Shown: one piece after another, positions 50,393-58,570 of the stretch | Layout of the letters: each line of letters opens with the position of its first letter | Position numbering within the stretch: the stretch's first letter is position 1 | NCBI RefSeq assembly: GCF_013204885.1 | Contig: NZ_JABMKX010000010.1 | Span: forward strand, 186,001-250,000 | From: Paenibacillus tritici | GTDB taxonomy: Bacteria > Bacillota > Bacilli > Paenibacillales > Paenibacillaceae | Length of the DNA: 64,000 bases | Direction of reading: 5' to 3' | Made by a program: the position numbers and the translations under genes | The notes under the pieces: generated by a model | Told to the model about the DNA's origin: nothing | Seen by the model: only the letters and a program-made list of their open reading frames with translations | Database searches by the model: none

Positions 50393-52221
50393 AATGAAAT
50401 CACATCCTCCATTGTCAATGCCTGCGGCAGCCAGTCCCGCACCATCCGGTTCACTGCCGTGGTATAGAAATAATTGCTGCTGAAGAACTCAGCCGGCGTT
50501 CCCTCTGCTGTTATCCCCCCGTCAAAGAGCAGCGCGCAGCGCGAAGCATGTCTAGCGGCAAACTCCACATCATGAGTAACGATCAGGATAGTTGCCCCCT
50601 GCCCGCGCAATTGCTGAAGCAGAACAGCCAGCCGGTCCTTGGCTGCCGGATCAAGCCCCTTGGTCGGCTCGTCCAGGAGCAGAATATCCGGCTTCATCAG
50701 CATCATCATGGCAAGAGCCGTCTGCTGCTGCTGCCCGCCGCTGAGGTCATGCGGATGGCTCTGCAGCACCTCGCGGAGCCGGAACACCTCCAGCAGAGCC
50801 TCAATCTCACGCTCAGCTCCCTCTGGTGACAGCCCGGCATAGCTGCCCATATGCTGCAATTCCTCAGCCACCGTATCATAGCTGAAATAGAGCAGCGGAT
50901 TCTGTGCCAGAAGGCCGGTTGTTCTGCCCTTGGCGAGCTCTGTTTTGCCGCGCTGCGGCTTCAGCAGCCCGTTCAGCACATGCAACAGGGTGGACTTGCC
51001 CGCCCCGTTCCCGCCCATGACCGCAAGCAATTCCCCCTGCTTAAGCGTCAGCGAGAGCTTCCGCAGTACCTCCCGGCCTTCCTTCTCATAGCGGAAGGTC
51101 ACTTCCCGGCAGGTGAGCAGAGGCGCGGCAGCGGCAGGGAATTCCGCAGAGTCGGGCCTGTTGGATAGGGTGGACGGGACTTCAGGTGAATACGCACTGG
51201 CTGCAGTGACAGAATCAATGCGTGCATGAGCATTAGGAGCTAACGCAGGCTTAGGGCTGGGAGCATGATCTGCTCGGTTTGCTCGGTTTGCTCGGTTTGC
51301 TCGGTTTGCTTGGTCTGCTTGGTCTTCTCGGTCTGCGATGGAACCAGCAGCGGCGGCGGCCTTCTCCGCCCCCTCCGTCAGGGAATGCAGCCAGCGTCTG
51401 CCCTCGCGCATGGTCAGCGGGATATTCTCCGGAGCGGCTGAATCCGCTTCCGGGCTCAGCGACAAATAGAGGCGCGAAGCTGCCGGCAGATAATACTGGC
51501 CCGAAGTCAACTCTCCACTGCCGGCATACCGGGCGAACAGGCGGGGGGCCGCATCAGCAAGAAGCTTGCCCTCTTCCAGCATCAGCACACGATCCGCCAG
51601 CGGGAGCACCTCCTCCAGCCGGTGCTCGCTGATGATCACCGTCACGGACATCTCTTCGTTCAGCCGCTGCAGGGCCATAATGAATTCCCGCGCAGCTACA
51701 GGATCCAGCTGTGAGGTGGGCTCATCCAGTAGCAGCACCTTCGGCTGGAGCAGCAGGACGGACGCCAGGTTCAGCAATTGTTTTTGTCCGCCTGACAGCT
51801 CATGGACGGACTTGTACAGCAGCGGCTCCAGCCCGAATAATCCGCAGATCTCAGCCAGCCGGGTCCGCATTACAGCAGGTGGAATTCCCAGATTCTCCAT
51901 GGAGAAGGCCAGCTCATGCCAGACGGTATCCATCACGATCTGGGCCTCGGGGTTCTGGAAGACCATCCCTATCTCTCCGGCAGCCACTGCCGCAGGAAGA
52001 CTGGATACAAGCTGCCCTCTGTAGGTTAAGGTTCCGCTGAACGTGCCCACTGGTGTAAGCTCTCGCTTCAGATGACGCAGGAGGGTGGTTTTGCCGCTGC
52101 CTGACGGGCCGCATAGCACTACGAATTCACCCTCTTTTATTGTGAACGATAACTCATGGAGCGAGTCCCTGTCTTCTTCAGGATATCGGAAGGATAAGTG
52201 CTGTGCTTTGAGGATCTCCAT
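50365..52221 (-). CDS. Fused EcfA-EcfA' energy-coupling-factor ATPase
   Basis: I chose ATG 52221 (MEILKAQHLSFRYPEED), 8 bp after AGGAG. The 618-residue product contains two complete ABC ATPases. Domain 1 (1-240) has GPSGSGKTTLLRH, the signature ELSGGQKQLLNLAS and VLLLDEPTSQLDP. Domain 2 (about 365-600) has GGNGAGKSTLLHVLNG, DLSGGQQQQTALAMM and ILLLDEPTKGLDP. Most Bacillota encode the two ATPases as separate proteins. The linker (about 280-360) is low-complexity Ala/Asn/Arg-rich and contains ANR repeats from a 9-bp DNA repeat (51265-51335). It overlaps EcfT by 85 bp. Confidence 0.93.
   Translation of the reverse strand: MEILKAQHLSFRYPEEDRDSLHELSFTIKEGEFVVLCGPSGSGKTTLLRHLKRELTPVGTFSGTLTYRGQLVSSLPAAVAAGEIGMVFQNPEAQIVMDTVWHELAFSMENLGIPPAVMRTRLAEICGLFGLEPLLYKSVHELSGGQKQLLNLASVLLLQPKVLLLDEPTSQLDPVAAREFIMALQRLNEEMSVTVIISEHRLEEVLPLADRVLMLEEGKLLADAAPRLFARYAGSGELTSGQYYLPAASRLYLSLSPEADSAAPENIPLTMREGRRWLHSLTEGAEKAAAAAGSIADREDQADQANRANRANRANRADHAPSPKPALAPNAHARIDSVTAASAYSPEVPSTLSNRPDSAEFPAAAAPLLTCREVTFRYEKEGREVLRKLSLTLKQGELLAVMGGNGAGKSTLLHVLNGLLKPQRGKTELAKGRTTGLLAQNPLLYFSYDTVAEELQHMGSYAGLSPEGAEREIEALLEVFRLREVLQSHPHDLSGGQQQQTALAMMMLMKPDILLLDEPTKGLDPAAKDRLAVLLQQLRGQGATILIVTHDVEFAARHASRCALLFDGGITAEGTPAEFFSSNYFYTTAVNRMVRDWLPQALTMEDVISLWPASAYRS
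51265..51335. repeat. 9-bp microsatellite (GCTCGGTTT) within the ATPase linker
   Basis: GCTCGGTTT is repeated at least four times in a row, followed by variants (GCTTGGTCT, TCTCGGTCT). In the gene's frame each unit is three codons (Ala-Asn-Arg), so copy-number changes would only alter linker length. Confidence 0.85.
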
Positions 52222-53081
52222 AACCATTTCTCCTTTCCTTCCAGCCCCGCAGGGATCAGGACGAACAGGCAGAAGCTGCCGTACATCACTGCATCCTGCC
52301 AGCCGAAATCCATGTTGTTCATGCGGGGATAGATCTCCAGCTTGCCGTATCCCTGCAGCCAGAACAGCAGCGTAACCATACCGCTAACCGTTAACAGCAG
52401 CATAACCAGCTTATCCTGCAGATCAGCCTTGAATATACTATAAGTGCTGCGTTTGGTGCTGCCATAGCCGCGGGCCGTCATAGAATCGCCTGTCTGCAAG
52501 GCTTCCTCAAGCGACCAGGTGAGCAGTACTTTTAGCAGCGTCATCCCGTCTCTCATCCGTTTCTTCAGACTTCCCGTGCCGGTATCCACCCCGCGCAGAC
52601 GCTGGATCAGGGTAATCTGGCGCAGCCGCCGCTGGAACAACGGGACGAACCGTATCGCCATCAGCGTCAACAGAGCCGTTCTCGGCGCAGCCGCCGCGAA
52701 TAGATACATGAATTTATCTGTTGTTACCGTGTAATTGTAGGAAATGAACCAGATCAGGATGGTCAGCAGCATAATCATCATCATGAGTCCATACAGCACA
52801 GCTTCCAGGGTAATCGGCTGGTCCAGGAAGTAGAACAGGATATGCGCCCCTCTGTGCGAGAACAGCGGATTCAGCAGGGCCACCGAAGCAGCCATCAGCA
52901 GTATAAAAGGCAAGCCGCGCAAAAGCAGTCTTCCCTGGCCTTGCAGCAGCAGGAGCGCCAGCAGTCCGGCCATCTCTGTTGCCAGAAATAACGGGTGAAA
53001 CACCAGCAGAGCGAAGAGCAGCAGCCCTGCATAGTACAGCAGCGCTACCCCTGGATGCATGGAACGGAAGCCGCTGTTCAT
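52137..53081 (-). CDS. EcfT energy-coupling transmembrane component
   Basis: ATG 53081 overlaps the stop codon of the lipoprotein gene (ATGA). The 314-residue product has five to six membrane helices and the EcfT coupling motifs near the C-terminal half (FVPLFQRRLRQITLIQRLRGVDTG and SLEEALQTGDSMTARGYGSTKRS, the ARG-type coupling helices that contact the ATPases). The last 28 codons lie inside the ATPase gene, an unusually long 85-bp overlap. This tail might have been added by loss of an earlier stop. Confidence 0.9.
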   Translation of the reverse strand: MNSGFRSMHPGVALLYYAGLLLFALLVFHPLFLATEMAGLLALLLLQGQGRLLLRGLPFILLMAASVALLNPLFSHRGAHILFYFLDQPITLEAVLYGLMMMIMLLTILIWFISYNYTVTTDKFMYLFAAAAPRTALLTLMAIRFVPLFQRRLRQITLIQRLRGVDTGTGSLKKRMRDGMTLLKVLLTWSLEEALQTGDSMTARGYGSTKRSTYSIFKADLQDKLVMLLLTVSGMVTLLFWLQGYGKLEIYPRMNNMDFGWQDAVMYGSFCLFVLIPAGLEGKEKWLWRSSKHSTYPSDILKKTGTRSMSYRSQ

Positions 53082-54085
53082 GGTGCCTTGGCCCCCAGAT
53101 CCTTGCCGAGATCAAGCGTATACAGCCACTCAATGGTATCTCCGGGTTGAACGATCCAGCTGCCTGCCGCCTTGGACGGGAATTCTCCGTTCACCTTGTA
53201 CATCCAGCCGCTCTCTGAGCCGTGATCATTTTCGTACAAATTATCAATACCTTCCACATAAGCAAAAGCCTTGCTGCCCTGATATTCCATCTGGATCTTC
53301 TGCTTCCGCGTAATCCGCTTAGTCAGCTCCAGCACACTCTCGTCCTTCACGATCTCATAATCCGCAGCGGCCAGGATAACCCCGTGCTCCTCATCTCCGG
53401 TAATGGAGAGGGTCACCCGGTTCTCCGGCTTGGCTGTGTCTGCCGGGCGCGGCGTTGCGGCACTGACCGGCGGGGATTGGGTGGCAGGCTTGCTGCTGCC
53501 CGCCGGAGATGGCGTGGCAGGCTTGCTGACGCCTGCCGAAGATGGCGCGGCGGGCTTGACGCTGCCTGCCGGAGATGGCGCGGCGGGCTTGACGCTGCCC
53601 GCCGGAGATGGCGTGGCAGGCTTGCTGACGCCTGCTGGAGATGGTGCGGCGGGCTTGACGCTGCCCGCCGGAGATGGCGTGGCAGGCTCGCTGACGCCTG
53701 CCGAAGATGGCGCGGCGGGCTTGCTGCTGCCCGCCGAAGGCTGCGCGGCAGGCTCGCTGGCGCGTGCCTGTGCTGGAGCTGGCGTAACGGAAGGCTTCCC
53801 CGTTACGTCAGCGGCAGCGGCTCCGGCGGGCGCAGCGCCGGAGGTTGAAGCTGCCATGCCGTCCGCCGTAGCGGACGGTATGGCAGTGCCCTCAGCGGCT
53901 CCCGGCAGCGGAGCCGCTTCGTCTGGAGGCCGCGTCGTCTGCGCGGCCTGGGACCCGGCGGGCGGCTGCGGCCCGCCGGCTGTCTCATCCGGCTGCGCGT
54001 TGGAGCAGCCGGGGAGCAGCAATACCAGCAGGAGCAGAAGCAGTGTAGCGAGCCTGCCCCGGCCTGATTTTGATAGACTGAACAT
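53078..54085 (-). CDS. DUF4430 lipoprotein with Pro/Ala/Ser repeats, likely B12-locus surface protein
   Basis: I chose ATG 54085 (MFSLSKSGRGRLATLL), after GGAGG and AAGG; the longer frame upstream has no signal or ribosome site. The 335-residue product has a strong lipoprotein signal (LLLLLLVLLLPGC). A roughly 190-residue disordered region follows, with PSPAGVSKPAT/PSPAGSVKPAA repeats encoded by near-identical 45-bp DNA units. A C-terminal DUF4430 domain completes it (SVLELTKRITRKQKIQMEYQGSKAFAYVEGIDNLYENDHGSESGWMYKVNGEFPSKAAGSWIVQPGDTIEWLYTLDLG). DUF4430 is the fold of the beta-domain of intrinsic factor and transcobalamin. I infer a wall-spanning tether that hands cobalamin from the SLH protein to the ECF transporter. 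Confidence 0.85.
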   Translation of the reverse strand: MFSLSKSGRGRLATLLLLLLVLLLPGCSNAQPDETAGGPQPPAGSQAAQTTRPPDEAAPLPGAAEGTAIPSATADGMAASTSGAAPAGAAAADVTGKPSVTPAPAQARASEPAAQPSAGSSKPAAPSSAGVSEPATPSPAGSVKPAAPSPAGVSKPATPSPAGSVKPAAPSPAGSVKPAAPSSAGVSKPATPSPAGSSKPATQSPPVSAATPRPADTAKPENRVTLSITGDEEHGVILAAADYEIVKDESVLELTKRITRKQKIQMEYQGSKAFAYVEGIDNLYENDHGSESGWMYKVNGEFPSKAAGSWIVQPGDTIEWLYTLDLGKDLGAKAP

Positions 54086-54287
54086 TACCTTCACACCTCC
54101 ACAAAAAGGGAAAAGAACGGGGGCAGTCAGCCTGTTCCCCGTTCCTCCATACACCTTATGTTTTCTTTTTCGAGTTACTATTAATTCTAAACAGTTTCCA
54201 GGCAAAGTGCCACCCATCCCACCGCTGAATATCCGCTTCCCTCCGACCCCTTCGGTCTGCAGCCACCCAACCGGCAGCATAAGCTAG

Positions 54288-54480
54288 TCGCTTCAGGGAT
54301 ACTTCAGGTCCCTACAGGTCAGCTTCAAGTCACTTCAGATCGCTTCAGATCGCTTCAGGTCACTTCAGATCGCTTCAGGGTGACTTCAGGTCACTTCAGA
54401 GTAGCTTCAGTATCACTTCAGATCGCTTCAGGTTCACTTCAGTATCGCTTCAGGGTTACTTCAAGATCACTTTACTTTAG
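54288..54480. repeat. 10-11-bp phased repeats (TCRCTTCAGR)
   Basis: TC(A/G)CTTCAG(A/G) repeats about 18 times. Most spacings are 10 or 11 bp (for example GATCGCTTCA three times with TCACTTCA between). The CTTCA motif therefore falls on one face of the helix. The array lies about 200 bp upstream of the DUF4430 lipoprotein gene, in the direction of transcription. Confidence 0.85.
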
Positions 54481-54755
54481 ATCACTTCATCCGGCTTATC
54501 CGCTTCAGTAACCAGTAACCCCATTACATCAGCCTTAGCCGCTTCAACAGTCATTTGCTACTGGAGCAACAGCAGTTGGATTTTGTACACTTAATTGTTT
54601 CCGTTCTACTGTTTCACGGACTTTAGGTGGATTAACAGCATCTAATTCAGCCAATCATCCATCCTTTTGCCATTTGGCCGAATTTAAGTGCTGTTTATCC
54701 AACTGCTTCAGGGTGTGCTGAATTTCCTCTGCAATTAGATGTCATTTATCCACTT

Positions 54756-54845
54756 ACATAAGACGCACTAAGATTGTACTTCAAGCTAAGCCGTCACTGC
54801 GGTGAACCCTCAGTCTTCCGGCCGCTGCCCATCACCCGATTTCTT
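54756..54845 (-). mobile_element. MITE-like element, partial copy C
   Basis: ACATAAGACGCACTAAGATTG and the following GTCACTGCGGTGAAC and CTTCCGGCCGCTG segments match one half of copy B in the same orientation. The other half is missing; the sequence stops at the 3' end of the SLH gene. It is a decayed or truncated copy. Confidence 0.65.
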
Positions 54846-54849
54846 GCTC

Positions 54850-57030
54850 CTAAGGCAATCTAACAGCCACAGCAGCGGCCATTTCCCGGGTTACAGCACC
54901 GGAAGGATCAAATGCGCCGCCGGTTCCGCTCATATATCCAAGGCCAGTCACCGTGCGTACCGCAGACAAGGCATAATCGCTGATCTCGTCTTCGTCGGTG
55001 AATGTACCTGCTCCTGCTCCGGCAGATGCCATATCCAGCTTAAAAGCTCGCGCAATCATCACAGCCATATCCTCGCGGCTTACCAGCCCGTCCGGTTTGA
55101 AGGTGGTGCTGGTTACTCCGCTGATGATCCCGAGCTCCTTCGCTTTGTTCACTGTTCCATAATACCATGCATCCGCCTTAACATCACTGAAGGCCCCAGC
55201 GGAAGCCGCCGCAGACGTCTCCTTGCCGGTTAACCGCAGCAGCAGCGCTGCGAATTCAGCGCGGGTAATGTTCTTTTTCGGTGCGAAGACCAGCGTCCCC
55301 TCACTCACGCCATTCATCAGCTTGCGGTCATACGCCGTGTATACCGACTCCAGCGCCCAAGGCGAGATCGACTTCACATCGCCAAAAGCAGGACGGCTAG
55401 ACGCAGCAGAAGCCACGGTCAACGCCAGCGTATGACGAACGATTGCAGGTGTGTTGTCCTTCTGATATCCCGTAATTGCGAGTGTATATTTATTCGCTGG
55501 CAGGCCCCCTGTAACAACAGCCAGGCCGTCAGCATTCGTAGTTGCCGTTTTGCCGCCGATGGTTACCTGCACTCCTGCCGCCGGTGAAGTGACCGGATCG
55601 GAGGTGAAGGTCGCTTCATTCCATACCCATTTCTTTTGGGTGATTTTGATTGAAATATCTTGTCCAGGCTGCGGCTGTGCAGGAGTAAGGATCACGGAAT
55701 CTACCACCTGCGTGTTATCTCCGCCATAATAGACAACGATGCGGTCATTCTCCTCCAGCACGAAATCTCCCATACCTACACTTGGATAGATCCATGCTCC
55801 GCCGCGGGCTACCACATACATCCAGCCATCATATCCGCCAAAAGCACCCGCGCTCACACCGCCGATCCCCGTCACGTAATTGCCTGCTTCATTGACCAGG
55901 GTGACGCGTTTGTCCGCTGCCGCTTTCTCAAGCGCCTTAAGTACATTTCCAGCGTACACGCTGCCCTCAGCCACGGTTCCCTTTGGACCTTCAATAGTAA
56001 CCGAGACGCTGACCTGCGGATTCTTCACAGCAGTACCGCTAAGATCAAAGAACTTGCCGCCTGTACCCAGCAGCTTGTAGGCTACCAATGCCTCCAGTGC
56101 CTGCTCTGTAGAGAGCTGATTGTAGCTGCCGCCTGCAGTATGGGCGAACCCGCCGCCTGCTGCACTGAAGCTAAGAAGCTTGCTGACCAGATTCACATTC
56201 CCTTTGGTATAGTCTGCTCCTGCCGGGTCAATGCCGAAGGAAGACAGGCCAATCACGGCCTGAGCAACACTCTCGCTGCTGTCACCGTATCCGCCGTTCT
56301 TGTCCTGAGCCTTAGCAAGCCAGGCTGCCGCCCGCTGACCGGCAGTGTTCACAGCCGCTTCCTGCTTATGACCAGCCAGTGCGGTCAGCACCATCGCTGT
56401 CATATCCGGATCACTCGCACCCGTAGTCAGAGTGAAGCCGCCGTCGGTATTCTGCTTAGCCAGAATTTCTGCCAGCAGCTTGGCCTGCGTCCATTTCGCA
56501 TCTGCCGGAATGGTATAGCTTCCAGAATCCAGCGCCAGCAGCACATAGACTGGATTGTTCAGCGTCTGGCCCGTGATTTTATCGTTGTTGTACAGCTTCT
56601 CGATCAGGTTATATCCTGCCACATTCGCCGGGTCGCCGCCCAGCGCCTTAACGGCAAGTGTGATCCGGGCATAGTCCGTAGCTCTGGCAAAAACACCCTT
56701 AGCCTCAGCTACCTTACCTTCAAGCGCCTTCAGATAGCTGGCCGGAACCTTGTAGCCAGCTTGGGCAAGGCCCATAGCCTGCCAGTCCGACTGGACTCCG
56801 TTCTTCAGCACGAACTCCGCAGTGGCATAGACTGCATCGGTTACGCTGGCTGCCGTACCTGCGGACAGAGCGGATGATGCCGATGCGGCAGTTCCGCCTG
56901 CCTGTGCAGCAGCCCCCGCCAATGCAGAAGCTTGTCCTGCCGGGGCCACGGCTGCTCCCAGAATGGCGAACAGCATAACTACCGCCAACCCCAGCCGTGT
57001 GAACTTAGATGATAAAGAATGGTTCTTCAT
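54850..57030 (-). CDS. SLH-anchored transcobalamin/intrinsic-factor-like protein (alpha-toroid + DUF4430)
   Basis: AGAGG precedes the ATG. The 726-residue product has a signal peptide (to GQASA) and an alpha-helical repeat domain from about 60 to 340 with squalene-cyclase/prenyltransferase-type repeats (LLAEILAKQNTDGGFTLTTGASDPDMTAMVLTAL; AAAWLAKAQDKNGGYGDSSESVAQAVIGLSSFGIDP; SFSAAGGGFAHTAGGSYNQLSTEQALEALVAYKLL). A DUF4430 domain follows (about 345-455: VYAGNVLKALEKAAADKR, GGYDGWMYVVARGG, DFVLEENDRIVVYYGG), then a carboxypeptidase-regulatory-like beta-domain and three SLH domains (SVYTAYDRKLMNGVSEG; NKAKELGIISGV; VTGLGYMSGTGG). Toroid plus DUF4430 is the order of animal intrinsic factor and transcobalamin. 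The B12 riboswitch upstream supports a cobalamin-binding role at the cell wall. Confidence 0.85.
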   Translation of the reverse strand: MKNHSLSSKFTRLGLAVVMLFAILGAAVAPAGQASALAGAAAQAGGTAASASSALSAGTAASVTDAVYATAEFVLKNGVQSDWQAMGLAQAGYKVPASYLKALEGKVAEAKGVFARATDYARITLAVKALGGDPANVAGYNLIEKLYNNDKITGQTLNNPVYVLLALDSGSYTIPADAKWTQAKLLAEILAKQNTDGGFTLTTGASDPDMTAMVLTALAGHKQEAAVNTAGQRAAAWLAKAQDKNGGYGDSSESVAQAVIGLSSFGIDPAGADYTKGNVNLVSKLLSFSAAGGGFAHTAGGSYNQLSTEQALEALVAYKLLGTGGKFFDLSGTAVKNPQVSVSVTIEGPKGTVAEGSVYAGNVLKALEKAAADKRVTLVNEAGNYVTGIGGVSAGAFGGYDGWMYVVARGGAWIYPSVGMGDFVLEENDRIVVYYGGDNTQVVDSVILTPAQPQPGQDISIKITQKKWVWNEATFTSDPVTSPAAGVQVTIGGKTATTNADGLAVVTGGLPANKYTLAITGYQKDNTPAIVRHTLALTVASAASSRPAFGDVKSISPWALESVYTAYDRKLMNGVSEGTLVFAPKKNITRAEFAALLLRLTGKETSAAASAGAFSDVKADAWYYGTVNKAKELGIISGVTSTTFKPDGLVSREDMAVMIARAFKLDMASAGAGAGTFTDEDEISDYALSAVRTVTGLGYMSGTGGAFDPSGAVTREMAAAVAVRLP

Positions 57031-57239
57031 AACTAACCTCTTTCCTGAAATAGAATGGATGAATCCTGCTTCCTCCGCCGGTACGGCGGCAACCTAAAGA
57101 CCGCCCTGTACAGGGCGGCCGGGGAAGAATACAACACAGGGCGGCTGCCTGGGCGATTTCTCTTCGACCCGCAGCCTTAGCCTATATCGGCATCTGCTTC
57201 CACATTCTTACCCCCGAAGAATAGAAACAACAACGGAAC
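57031..57239 (-). promoter_or_regulatory. Expression platform between B12 aptamer and SLH gene
   Basis: CCGCCCTGTACAGGGCGG (57101-57118) is an 18-bp perfect palindrome. On the minus strand it is followed by TCTTTAGGTT and a second hairpin (GCCGCCGTACCGGCGG) just before the gene. The first could act as terminator and the second could affect the ribosome site. Which of them the aptamer controls cannot be decided by eye. Confidence 0.6.
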
Positions 57240-57372
57240 AGGCAGGTCTCCTGGCTCATACTTCACCGCTTCCCCCGCCTTCCCATCCAGTTAGCAGACA
57301 GTGGCTTCTTCAGGAGTCGCTCCGTATTTACAGTGGCGGGACCGCGCCGGACTTGCACCGGACTTCCCTTTT
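57240..57372 (-). promoter_or_regulatory. Cobalamin (B12) riboswitch aptamer
   Basis: On the minus strand the conserved B12 elements appear in order: AAGGGAAGTCCGGTGCAAG, TCCGGCGCGGTCCCGCCACTGT, the variable P6/P-stem region, and GAGCCAGGAGACCTGCC. They match the family consensus at essentially all fixed positions. The aptamer is about 210 nt upstream of the SLH gene. It should reduce expression of the following genes when cobalamin is plentiful. Confidence 0.95.
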
Positions 57373-58570
57373 AAGCAGATCCTCTCTTAGAAACGCTAAG
57401 CCCTCTGATAGCAACAACACATTGTTTCTAAGGAATCCGCACCTTTTCCCAAAGCTTATTAAATTTAAATATTCTCAAACAATCATATCTACTATTCCCC
57501 TGTATGTCTATAGACAAGCTGTTTCTATTGCCGACAATCTAATGCTCCATTCCGCCAAGACGAAACGCTGCACTGTCCTTTAAAAGGATGACCTTCGTTT
57601 CCGCGAAAACACAAAAATCCTGAACAGTACGTACCCGCTCCCCAGGCAACTCGTATTGTTCAGGACAAATTTGGTTGTTCTTCTGCTTCCGGTCAAGCGG
57701 TGGGGCATCTTCGGAGTCAACAGCAGAAGGCTGATTGTATTATGTACATCAGAATTGGAATAAAAGGTGCCGATAACACCTTCTGCTGTATTTCATGCAT
57801 TAGAATGTGGCATATCCTGCTCATACGGGCAAAATACCCAAAACCGAATGTACTCAATACAACAGAACGCCCAATAACACGAAATATAGCTGATTTGAGT
57901 GTACAAAGTGCAATAGAGAGCATTCTTCCAAGTGTGTTAACGGACAAGCAGCCCTAATTTCTCTCCATAGCCAACGTTACGCAAGCATACGACACCAGCG
58001 CACTTACACTTATATCCTAACATCCAACTCACTTCAATCTGCTGGTGCCAGAATAAGTCCGCTAGTCACGACTCCGAACCGAAAAAGGAACTTCATTCAG
58101 GTAATACAGCAATGGATGAAGCTCAGTTTGAAGAGAACATTCGGTGATAGAAGAGAACATTCCGTGATAGTTGTACTCTGCGCAATTAAAAACAGTAAAA
58201 AGGAAGGCTTCCCTCCTATAACTGTAGTCTGTACAACTAAATTTGCCCGAATGGGTGAAACCAAGCTACAGATGCTAGTTTAAGTGTACGAAATACATCT
58301 AAGCGTGTATTCAGTGATAGATCAGACGGTTTAGTTGTACAGAGTGCATTAAGCATAAGTAAGTACCGCAATCGTTCGGGACACGGCAAACCCTCAACCA
58401 GCGAGCTGCTAAAGTAGTTTACACTAGTATAAATCTTTGTTCTACTAAGGCCCGTCACCCGGCGAAATGCTGTCTCTTCGATAAATACCGGAGCAACAGG
58501 GATTACAAGACGTTCTAAGCCGTTTGTTAAAAGCTTAAGCCCAGCTTGCAGCCAGGGAACCCCCGCTGCT
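57373..58570. other. Gene-free 1.2-kb region with dispersed short repeats
   Basis: The region holds one copy of the palindromic repeat (57561-57603), a 20-bp tandem duplication (58130-58169), and several copies of an AGTTGTACAGAGTGCATTA-like motif (about 57848, 57897, 58168, 58219, 58281 and 58332). Two pairs of these are spaced exactly 51 bp (57850/57901 and 58287/58338). Short ORFs on both strands have neither ribosome sites nor protein-like composition. Confidence 0.65.
57561..57603. repeat. Palindromic intergenic hairpin repeat, copy 2 (inverted)
   Basis: GAAACG...CTGTCCTTTAAAAGGATG...CGTTTCC matches copy 1 (13447-13487) in reverse complement, keeping the outer AAACG/CGTTT arms and the inner TCCTTTTAAAGGA palindrome. 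The linkers differ. Confidence 0.6.

Larger units (their letters stand above)
54286..54849. other. Repeat-filled gap inside the cobalamin locus
   Basis: The gap between the SLH gene and the rest of the locus holds decamer CTTCA repeats (54288-54480), a stretch whose TTTATCC motif recurs 51 bp apart (54694 and 54745), and a partial MITE-like element. No gene is seen. Confidence 0.7.

Noticed and set aside
53403..54287. A 294-codon plus-strand Gly/Ala-rich ORF opposite the DUF4430 lipoprotein
   Set aside because: It translates the repeats of the lipoprotein gene in antisense and has no start signals.
57240..57372. Reading the B12 aptamer as plus-strand, controlling something to its right
   Set aside because: The conserved elements are in 5'-to-3' order only on the minus strand, and no plus-strand gene follows within 1.2 kb.
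57353..57957. Small ORFs downstream of the B12 aptamer on either strand
   Set aside because: No ribosome binding site, no protein-like composition; they cover dispersed repeats.
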